From contig NZ_CP136964.1 of the NCBI RefSeq assembly GCF_002871345.2, forward strand, positions 434,001-498,000: 64,000 nt of DNA, given 5' to 3'. The translations under genes and the position numbers were made by a program. Source of the stretch: Nosocomiicoccus massiliensis. Its GTDB lineage: Bacteria > Bacillota > Bacilli > Staphylococcales > Salinicoccaceae. Under the pieces are notes generated by a model that was not told where the DNA came from, made no database searches, and worked only from the letters and a program-made list of their open reading frames with translations. Shown here piece after piece: positions 16,596-23,437 of the stretch. Position 1 is the first letter of the stretch; every line of letters starts with the position of its first letter.

Positions 16596-16638
16596 TCTAC
16601 TCACCTCTACTGAAACACTATTAATTATAATGATAGCA

Positions 16639-16672
16639 CAAAAAGACACTTCTCTTTATAGTGAGAAGTGCC
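16639..16672 (-). terminator. Terminator downstream of the acetamidase-like fragment
   Basis: On the minus strand CACTTCTCAC..GAGAAGTG forms a stem followed by TCTTTTTG. Its sequence nearly repeats the terminator at 15849-15880. Confidence 0.7.
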
Positions 16673-16686
16673 TTGAGTTCTTTATC

Positions 16687-17085
16687 TTAATAGAAATTTA
16701 AGTCATACGTATCTAATACAAATTGTGGGATTAAAAACCGTGTTGTCATGAGTGGATCGACGACTTGACTGATTTGTGCTTGACCGACTGCGCTTAGTAA
16801 CATCCCAGCTTCGTCTAATTCTAAGTCAGTATTTTTAGCTAAGTAATGAACCGCTTGTTTTGTCGCTTCTTTCATCGACTCATCGAGCGTATCTTTTGAA
16901 ACGATAAACGAAAGTCCTTCATCATATTTGACGATTGGATGTTCGATCTCATTATCTTTAATCACTTCAACTTTTAAAACGGCAGAACCAGCAATTTCAA
17001 CGCCTGTACCACAAATTTCACCATCTGCCATCGCACCGTGAAAATCACCTAAGCATAATAACGCACCTTCTGTACGAACTGGGAG
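16687..17085 (-). pseudogene. Acetamidase/formamidase-family gene, C-terminal fragment
   Basis: The readable frame begins at an in-frame stop at about 17086 and encodes PVRTEGALLCLGDFHGAMADGEICGTGVEIAG and on to NFY (about 130 residues). GDFHGAMADGE-CGT is the metal/active-site region shared by acetamidase/formamidase (FmdA_AmdA) proteins, whose GD-H-A-Q-GDGE-CGT motif it resembles; family members are about 300 residues. The N-terminal half is missing and the break coincides with the edge of repeat array 2. A start at 17031 exists but would give only a fragment lacking the first half of the active site. I read it as a decayed gene that once hydrolysed short-chain amides. Confidence 0.75.
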
Positions 17086-17086
17086 T

Positions 17087-17275
17087 TATTTAACAAAATA
17101 GCTCACAAAATGTTAGATATCTGGATATATCTAACAAAAAGGAGTTGAAAAAAACAAAATTTGTTAATTATCCTGATATATCTAACAAAAACCAGGTCGA
17201 AAAACTAAAATTTGTTAATTATCCGCAGATATCTAACAAAATCGCACTTTTTTTGTTAGATAAATACCTAAATCA
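17087..17275. repeat. Array 2 of the 51-bp-period palindromic repeat
   Basis: CTAACAAA occurs at 17131, 17182 and 17233 (exactly 51 apart), with a shortened first unit at 17091 and a half unit TTTGTTAGATAAA at 17251-17264. Each palindrome reads TTTGTTA-ATTATCC-x-GATATATCTAACAAA, and linkers (AGGAGTTGAAAAAAAC, ACCAGGTCGAAAAACT) are similar to each other and to array 1. It separates the acetamidase fragment from the abi gene. The remaining bases to 17341 hold no gene. Confidence 0.8.
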
Positions 17276-17341
17276 CTAAAAGCTCATAATTTTAAGCACC
17301 GTAATAAATAAATTTATTAAACCTAATTTAATTCGATACTT

Positions 17342-18214
17342 TTATATGGTTTCTAAAATATTTGTCCAGTTTTCAGGAAAACCTAATTGAGTAATATCCA
17401 CTTCTTCATACTCATTAAAAAGTTCTGAGATATTTGTTAATAGTATTTTCGTTAAAACTTTATCATTTAAAATTTTACAAATCACATAAATAGCTGCAAA
17501 AGTAGTATTGCCATATTTTATTTTCTTTCGATCCGCTTTTGATAGTTTAAAATGAATAGGTAAATGTCTCTTATATAGTCTACCAAAGTGCGCACAGATA
17601 TTTCTTAAAGTAGATAAAGCATATAACCAGTTTCTAATATAAAAACGGTTGTTGTTAAAAGTAATTGCAATTCCATCTTGATCATTATCATGTAAGTTCG
17701 AGTATATTTTTGAAAGTAAACTGAATGAAGTGACTTCAATTACAACCCAAATTGGAAATATGGATTTATATTTTTCTTTATGATGAATAATAAATAGTTC
17801 TTTACTTCTATGTACTTCATGATTAATTTGAGTTCTCATATCGTTGAAATAGTCTAAATTTTTAAAGTTAGATTCATCTAGATATGATGTTGAACCATAT
17901 TTATGGGCCAAATAGTAGGAGATTTTAGTACGAAAGGAAACTTCAATTTTCTCCAATAATGATAGTAATTCTAAACGTAACTTTCTATCAAATTCATACA
18001 ATTTATATATATGATTAAATGAAGCATCTTCATAAAATATATCATTACTCTTTAAAGTTAAAGTATAGGCGCTAAAACGATAATAATTAATTTTACTAAG
18101 TATATCTATAGCATATGATTCATCTTCTATAATAAGTCCACGTTTTTTTAATAAATCGATTTGTTCCTCATATGTTTTTGGTTGTTTAATATGCATATTA
18201 TCACCGTTTACCAT
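17342..18214 (-). CDS. Abi_2-family (AbiD/AbiF-type) HEPN protein, putative abortive-infection RNase
   Basis: This 290-residue protein has the Abi_2 layout: KQPKTYEEQIDLLKKRGL (about 10-27), SKINYYRFSAY (40-50), YEFDRKLRLELLSLLEKIEVSFR (73-95), WVVIEVTSFSLLSKIYSNL (156-174), and LRNICAHFGRLYKR (203-216). R204 and H209 in RNICAH form the R-x4-H signature of HEPN ribonucleases. AbiD/AbiF proteins abort phage infection in lactococci; AbiF-type proteins have been linked to non-coding RNA partners and to the ancestry of Cas13 (from memory). The start at 18214 is set by AAGGGGG at five to six bases; the longer frame to 18262 begins inside a terminator hairpin. A small RNA with its own promoter lies directly upstream. 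No other defence gene is adjacent; downstream is repeat array 2. Confidence 0.9.
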   Translation of the reverse strand: MVNGDNMHIKQPKTYEEQIDLLKKRGLIIEDESYAIDILSKINYYRFSAYTLTLKSNDIFYEDASFNHIYKLYEFDRKLRLELLSLLEKIEVSFRTKISYYLAHKYGSTSYLDESNFKNLDYFNDMRTQINHEVHRSKELFIIHHKEKYKSIFPIWVVIEVTSFSLLSKIYSNLHDNDQDGIAITFNNNRFYIRNWLYALSTLRNICAHFGRLYKRHLPIHFKLSKADRKKIKYGNTTFAAIYVICKILNDKVLTKILLTNISELFNEYEEVDITQLGFPENWTNILETI

Positions 18215-18236
18215 AAGGTCCCCCTTATCAAGATAT

Positions 18237-18289
18237 AAAAAAAGTCCCACCATGGTACGCATTGTTAAGAGGCGTGGTGGGTTCTGTTA
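18237..18289 (-). ncRNA. Small RNA upstream of the Abi protein (candidate antitoxin RNA)
   Basis: On the minus strand a transcript starting near 18288 would contain CCCACCA (18275-18281 complement) pairing with TGGTGGG (18246-18252 complement), an inner ACGC/GCGT stem with loop CTCTTAACAAT, and then a run of seven Ts (18237-18243). The unit has its own promoter and ends 22 bases before the abi ATG, which has a separate ribosome site. No ORF fits. The arrangement promoter - structured RNA - terminator - HEPN gene is that of RNA antitoxins, with some read-through giving the toxin message. Confidence 0.65.
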
Positions 18290-18294
18290 CTTAT

Positions 18295-18323
18295 ATAATA
18301 AGCTTTTTATTTCACTTTGTCTA
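18295..18323 (-). promoter_or_regulatory. Promoter of the small RNA / abi unit
   Basis: Minus strand -35 TAGACA (18318-18323), 17-bp spacer (18301-18317), -10 TATTAT (18295-18300). It lies after the terminator of the GMC gene, so the unit is independently transcribed. Confidence 0.7.
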
Positions 18324-18346
18324 TACAAATGATTTTTATTTAAGAA

Positions 18347-18390
18347 GAAAAACCCCCTAAAACTAGAATTTCATCTAACATTAGAGGGTG
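18347..18390 (-). terminator. Terminator of the GMC oxidoreductase operon
   Basis: On the minus strand ACCCTCTAA pairs with TTAGGGGGT around a 20-base loop and is followed by TTTTTC. Confidence 0.75.
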
Positions 18391-18408
18391 TGCGAATTAA
18401 ATTTTATA

Positions 18409-20163
18409 TTATGCGTTCGCCGCTTCTTTGTCTTTTACTAATTGTCCACCACCGTCGTCTAAGTATTTTAGAATACCTTCTGACGCACGGTATGCGAGTG
18501 CACCGATTGTTGGTGTTGGGTGGTGTCCTCCGAATTGAGGGAATGCTGATCCACCGACTACGAATAGGTTATCAACGTCCCACATTTGTAGGTAGTTGTT
18601 GACTGCTGAGTTCTCACTTGATTCACCCATGATTACTCCACCTGTGTAGTGTCCACCTTGATATTTGTGGTCAAATTCTTCTGGTACTTGGTCATCTTCG
18701 ATGTGGTCTGCACCCATCGCTTCTAAGATTTCATGACATCTTTCTACACCGAACTTCGCGATGTTACGTTCGTTGTCACCAAATTTATACGTTACACGTA
18801 ATAATGGGTCACCGAACTCATCTTTATATGTTGGATCTAAATCCGTGTAGTTGTGGTAGTAAGATAAAGTACACGCAGAATACCAAACATGTAGCATACT
18901 GTATGCATATTTTAGTGACTCTTCTTTAAACTCTTTACCCCAAGTTGGTGTATCGCCTTTAATGTTTTGTCCACTAGCGATCGCACCGAATCCGTATTGA
19001 CGTAATTCGATACATCCACCACCGATGAAGTCTAAATCAGTGTGGTCAAAGTTATCCGCTTGATAGTCGTTTAAGCATGCACCAAGTGCTCCTGCACCCA
19101 TGTATAAGTTAAACTTCTTATCGTCGAAGAATCCTCTTGCACCGTTAAATGAAGAGTTGTATTGACCGTTGAAGTTACGTCCAATTACACCTTTACGAGT
19201 TTTTGGATCGTACTGTTCACCGATATCTGAAAGCATAAGTAGACGGTTGTTAGAAATCGCAAATGCTGCAAGTACAACAACGTCTGCTGGTTGCTCATAT
19301 TCTTCACCAGTTACTAAGTCTGTATATAGAATACCTTCTGCTTTTTTAGAATCTTTGTTGTACAGTACTCTACGAGCAAGAGAGTTTGTACGTAATTCAA
19401 AGTTATCGTGTTTTAAAGCAGTTGGAATAACAGTTGCGAGTGGGTCAGATTTTGCACTGAAGTCACAGCCTGCACGTGTACAGAATGAACAGTACATACA
19501 AGCGTTCATTTTTTCTCCATCAGGGTTTTCATAGTTTTGAGACATGTTTCCTGATGCCATTTGGAACGGATGTAATCCGAGTTCTCTCGCTGCATCTTTA
19601 AATAATTTTAATGGAGGAGTTTCTTCCATCGGTGGGTTTGGCCATTCCATTTTACGTTCTGGAGCTAATGGATCTTGTTCTCCACCAATACCTGCTGTTT
19701 TCTCCCACATTTCATAATATGGCTCAAGCTCTTCGTAAGTAATTCCCCAGTCTTGAATCGACATTTCTTCAGGAATTTTATCTTTACCGTAGCGCTCTTC
19801 AGTCATACTACGAATTTCAAAGTCATATGGCCAGTAACGATATGTACTACCTGCCCAGTGCACACTTGCTCCTCCGACGTTAACTCCTAATTGGAAGTCT
19901 TTCATCGTACGAACAGGTAACGCTGTTTCGTCCAATTCGTTACGTGACGTTACTGTGTCACCTTTTAAGTTTTGCATGATTTGGAAACGATTATCAAAAC
20001 GAAGCTCGTCTTTTACACCGATATAGTCTTGTCGGTTTGCGTGTCCACCACGCTCTAGTGTAACTACTTTTTTACCAGCTTTCGCCATTTCAGCACTTAC
20101 TACTCCACCAGCCCAGCCGGTACCTACGACTACTACGTCGACTTTATCTAATTTCTTAGCCAT
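18409..20163 (-). CDS. GMC-family FAD-dependent oxidoreductase (gluconate/sugar dehydrogenase-like flavoprotein)
   Basis: This 584-residue protein has an N-terminal FAD Rossmann motif GTGWAGG (G14, G16, G19) and a C-terminal GGHHPTPTIGALAYRASEGI with the active-site histidine region of GMC enzymes. A cysteine cluster CMYCSFCTRAGC at about 220 resembles the iron-sulfur-binding segment near the FAD in multi-subunit sugar dehydrogenases. The gene overlaps the preceding subunit-3 gene by 8 bases. The protein lacks its own signal, so it is probably carried across the membrane with the Tat-signal partner. It should oxidise a sugar, polyol or sugar acid; substrate unknown. No cytochrome c subunit is encoded here. 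Confidence 0.88.
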   Translation of the reverse strand: MAKKLDKVDVVVVGTGWAGGVVSAEMAKAGKKVVTLERGGHANRQDYIGVKDELRFDNRFQIMQNLKGDTVTSRNELDETALPVRTMKDFQLGVNVGGASVHWAGSTYRYWPYDFEIRSMTEERYGKDKIPEEMSIQDWGITYEELEPYYEMWEKTAGIGGEQDPLAPERKMEWPNPPMEETPPLKLFKDAARELGLHPFQMASGNMSQNYENPDGEKMNACMYCSFCTRAGCDFSAKSDPLATVIPTALKHDNFELRTNSLARRVLYNKDSKKAEGILYTDLVTGEEYEQPADVVVLAAFAISNNRLLMLSDIGEQYDPKTRKGVIGRNFNGQYNSSFNGARGFFDDKKFNLYMGAGALGACLNDYQADNFDHTDLDFIGGGCIELRQYGFGAIASGQNIKGDTPTWGKEFKEESLKYAYSMLHVWYSACTLSYYHNYTDLDPTYKDEFGDPLLRVTYKFGDNERNIAKFGVERCHEILEAMGADHIEDDQVPEEFDHKYQGGHYTGGVIMGESSENSAVNNYLQMWDVDNLFVVGGSAFPQFGGHHPTPTIGALAYRASEGILKYLDDGGGQLVKDKEAANA

Positions 20164-20956
20164 AAGTTACGCCTCCTCCTTGATAATCTCTTAAACTTTC
20201 AGGTTCGAGTTCTAAGAACTCTTCAGACATAATATCGTGTTCCCATCCCATACGAGGTCCTGGGTAACCGATCATCTTCCAACCTGCCATATCTCTATTT
20301 CCGCCGTAAACCGGGTCAGAATACACACCTTCGATTACAAGGCTTCTTAATAATTCAAAGAATGCCTCTGAACGCATACCTGGCGTTTCAACTTCTCCCG
20401 CTTCAAATTGTTTTAAAATATCAATCATTTGTTTCTCTTCAAGTTCATGGAACTTTTTATCGTGTGCCTCTTGACTGACATCTGTTAATTTTCTTAAGCC
20501 GATAATCATCATCTCACCACGTGTAATTCTCTCTTGACGTCCGTGAGTGTCTGAACGCATCGGTTCAAATGGTCCAAAACGGTAGTCTGTTGCGTTGTGT
20601 CCGTAATGACCATACATTTGTCTATCGATGAAATATGGTACACCGAGTTCAGTTGCACCCGGTCCATTATCATCTTCTGGATAAATAATATCTGCAGCTG
20701 CAGCAAGATTTTTAAAGTCGTCTTGACGACTGAAGTATGTTCTCGCATCTTTAATTGGAAGTGATTCAGCCGATTGGCCGCCACCTTCACCAGAATCGCC
20801 TCCTCCGACAGTCGGTGCATCAGATTTACCGCCATCTAAGTTGAACCCAATGAGTCCACCAAGTAACGAACCACCGATAATACCACCAGTAGCAACACCT
20901 GTTGTCTTCAGGAAGTCACGTCTTGAAAACTGTTTTTCATTTTTGTTTTCAGCCAT
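20156..20956 (-). CDS. Gluconate 2-dehydrogenase subunit 3-like protein with Tat signal
   Basis: This 266-residue protein begins with a twin-arginine signal: SRRDFLKTTG (R12, R13), then a Gly-rich hydrophobic segment GGIIGGSLLGGLIG. The mature part (YFSRQDDFKNLAAAADIIYPEDDNGPGATELGVPYFIDRQ and later DPVYGGNRDMAGWKMIGYPG) is the subunit-3 fold that accompanies GMC flavoproteins. It would be exported folded, bringing the flavoprotein to the outer face of the membrane. ATG follows GGGGGAAAATTATC. A low-complexity Gly/Ser linker lies at 45-65. Next gene overlaps. Confidence 0.9.
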   Translation of the reverse strand: MAENKNEKQFSRRDFLKTTGVATGGIIGGSLLGGLIGFNLDGGKSDAPTVGGGDSGEGGGQSAESLPIKDARTYFSRQDDFKNLAAAADIIYPEDDNGPGATELGVPYFIDRQMYGHYGHNATDYRFGPFEPMRSDTHGRQERITRGEMMIIGLRKLTDVSQEAHDKKFHELEEKQMIDILKQFEAGEVETPGMRSEAFFELLRSLVIEGVYSDPVYGGNRDMAGWKMIGYPGPRMGWEHDIMSEEFLELEPESLRDYQGGGVTYG

Positions 20957-21022
20957 GATAATTTTCCCCCTTTACATTATCATATCTCTATTTTAACAAC
21001 TTACATCTAAAATACAATACGA

Positions 21023-23437
21023 TTAAGGTATTAAGTACTTAGAAAAGTTTACGGTTTCTATCTCCCCAAATTTGTCTTCGTCAATCACAAAGGATCCGTT
21101 TGAGTATTTGTCGGATAAACGAATATCCATTGCTTCAATATCTACATGCTCCTCATCATTAAATAAGAAAATCTTAAAGTTACCTTTGTAAAGTGTGGCA
21201 CGGACTACTTCATGCGGTTTTGACTTCACTGTTTTATATAACATTTTACCAACTTGACTACGTTTTCCGAGTTCGAATACGTCGATACTCGTACGTTTCA
21301 CGGCTCCTCTATTCGTCACAGATAACAAGTAATCATTGTCTTTTACGAGTTGTCCTAATACTACTTTGTCGTCTTCTTTTAACGAGATACCTTTAACACC
21401 TTTTGTTCGAAGACCAGTTTCTGATACTTCATCGATATTAAACATAAGTGAAATACCGTTTTTAGTTAATAACAATATGTTCGTATTGTCTGTGACAACA
21501 TCCACGCTAACGATCACGTCATCTTTACTTAAGTTGATTGCTGCAATCACACGATTGATACGTGTCATTTCGTGATCTTTTAACGTTGTTTTCTTCACTT
21601 GACCAAGTTTTGTCGTAATGACGATAGAAGCCGCTTCCTCAAACGACTCAATCGCATACGCAAACAGTGGATACTCATTACTTTCGATATTATATTTACT
21701 TGATAAATGTACGCCGTGGTCTTTCCAACGAATCTCTTCTAGTTCATGGACAGGGATTACCATATAATTTCCTCGGTTCGTAAATACGAGTAACGTTTCT
21801 AGCGTATGTCCTTCTTTAAAGAACAGTAACTCATCGTCATCTTTCATACCGAGTTCTTCAAATGGACTCGCTCCAAAACTTCTCGGACTTGTACGCTTAA
21901 TGTATCCGTCACGTGTCACAGTAATTACTGTATCCTCTTCTCGAATTAACATCTCACGATTGACTTCAAGTGATTGTATCTTGTCTTCGATGACTGTTAA
22001 GCGCTCTGATTTGAATTGTTGTCTCACGTCACGTAACTCTTTTTTAATCACTTTTTTAAGCGTGTTTTCATCATCTATTATTTCTTTTAACATATTGATT
22101 TCGAATTCTAAATCGACATGTTCGTTTTCTAAATCGACGATATCCGTATTAGTTAATCGATATAACTGAAGCATGACGATTGCTTCTGCTTGTCGTTCAG
22201 TAAAATCATACGCGCTCATCAAGTTTTCTTTCGCATTCTTTTTATTTTCTGATTCACGTATAATTCGAATAACTTCGTCGAGTATCGATAACGCACGCAT
22301 TAATCCTTCGATAATATGCATACGTTTTGACGCTGCATCGAGTAAATATTTAGAACGACGTAAAACGACGTCTTTTTGATGTGCGATATATGCTTCTAAT
22401 ATCTCTTTTAAACTTAGTAGTTTTGGTCGGCGATTATTAATTGCGACCATATTAAAGTTATACGACACTTGTAAATTCGTCTTTTTATATAAGTAATTGA
22501 GTATCGCATCGATATTTGAATCCTTACGTAATTCGATGATCACTCTTAAACCGTCACGGTCTGTTTCATCTCGCACTTCTAACATACCATCGACTTCTTT
22601 ATCTAATATAATCTCATCGATCTTTTTAACAAGTGCTGCTTTATTTACTTCAAACGGTAATTCTGTAATGACTAAATGTACTTTGTCTCCACGTTTAGTT
22701 TCAACGTCGACTTTTGCACGCACGACAATTCTACCTTGTCCTGTTTCATATGCTTTTTGAAGTTCTTTTTTACCTTGAATAATCCCACCTGTTGGGAAAT
22801 CAGGTCCCTGCATAATTTCAAGTAATTCACTTGTTTTTACAGTCGGTTTATCGATGACTTTTAGCGTGGCGTTAATGACTTCCTCTAAATTATGCGGTGG
22901 AATATCTGTTGCGTAACCCGCTGAAATACCAGTTGAACCATTCACTAATATATTTGGAAACTTTGACGGTAATACTGTCGGTTCTTTTGCCGTGTCGTCG
23001 AAGTTATCCATAAAGTCGACAGTATCTTTATCGATATCGTTTAATAACTCACCTGATAATTCAGACAGACGCGCTTCAGTATAGCGCATTGCTGCTGGTG
23101 GGTCTCCGTCGACTGAACCTTTGTTACCGTGGATTTGAACGAGCTCTTCACGCATCTTCCAGTCTTGACCTAAACGTACCATCGCGTCATATATACTCGA
23201 TTCACCGTGTGGGTGGTAGTTACCAATTACATTACCGACAGTTTTCGCAGATTTACGATATCCTTTGTTAAACGTATTTCCGTCTTTATACATCGCATAT
23301 AAAATACGGCGCTGTACGGGTTTTAATCCGTCACGTACATCTGGAATCGCACGGTCTTGTATAACGTATTTACTATATCGACCAAAGCGGTCACCAATTA
23401 CGTCTTCAAGTTTTAATTGTTGAATATGTTTATGCAT
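21023..23437 (-). CDS. parC: DNA topoisomerase IV subunit A
   Basis: This 804-residue protein is the DNA-cleaving subunit of topoisomerase IV, which decatenates daughter chromosomes. The catalytic tyrosine is in AAMRYTEARL; the N-terminal VRDGLKPVQRRILYAMY is typical. With the start at 23437 (GGTGAT ribosome site) residue numbering equals S. aureus ParC: quinolone-determining positions read E79 S80 and D84, where S. aureus has D79 S80 E84, so no classical resistance change at S80. The C-terminal domain is a six-blade DNA-wrapping region. The gene overlaps the 3' end of parE by 8 bases (ATGCATAA). Confidence 0.96.
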   Translation of the reverse strand: MHKHIQQLKLEDVIGDRFGRYSKYVIQDRAIPDVRDGLKPVQRRILYAMYKDGNTFNKGYRKSAKTVGNVIGNYHPHGESSIYDAMVRLGQDWKMREELVQIHGNKGSVDGDPPAAMRYTEARLSELSGELLNDIDKDTVDFMDNFDDTAKEPTVLPSKFPNILVNGSTGISAGYATDIPPHNLEEVINATLKVIDKPTVKTSELLEIMQGPDFPTGGIIQGKKELQKAYETGQGRIVVRAKVDVETKRGDKVHLVITELPFEVNKAALVKKIDEIILDKEVDGMLEVRDETDRDGLRVIIELRKDSNIDAILNYLYKKTNLQVSYNFNMVAINNRRPKLLSLKEILEAYIAHQKDVVLRRSKYLLDAASKRMHIIEGLMRALSILDEVIRIIRESENKKNAKENLMSAYDFTERQAEAIVMLQLYRLTNTDIVDLENEHVDLEFEINMLKEIIDDENTLKKVIKKELRDVRQQFKSERLTVIEDKIQSLEVNREMLIREEDTVITVTRDGYIKRTSPRSFGASPFEELGMKDDDELLFFKEGHTLETLLVFTNRGNYMVIPVHELEEIRWKDHGVHLSSKYNIESNEYPLFAYAIESFEEAASIVITTKLGQVKKTTLKDHEMTRINRVIAAINLSKDDVIVSVDVVTDNTNILLLTKNGISLMFNIDEVSETGLRTKGVKGISLKEDDKVVLGQLVKDNDYLLSVTNRGAVKRTSIDVFELGKRSQVGKMLYKTVKSKPHEVVRATLYKGNFKIFLFNDEEHVDIEAMDIRLSDKYSNGSFVIDEDKFGEIETVNFSKYLIP

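Noticed and set aside
17032..17085. Functional short acetamidase starting at 17031
   Set aside because: Clear coding similarity extends upstream of that ATG to the array, so the ATG is internal and the protein is a fragment.
17087..17275. Possible CRISPR array (regular palindromic repeats with about 19-20 base gaps)
   Set aside because: The gaps between palindromes resemble each other and array 1 instead of being unique spacers, repeats are degenerate, and no cas gene is in the window.
18215..18262. Extended N-terminus of the Abi protein
   Set aside because: The longer start lies inside the hairpin/T-run of the small RNA and has no ribosome site, whereas 18214 has AAGGGGG at proper spacing.
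20509..20835. Second 108-codon frame inside the subunit-3 gene
   Set aside because: It overlaps a well-supported Tat-signal gene in another frame and shows no protein motif.
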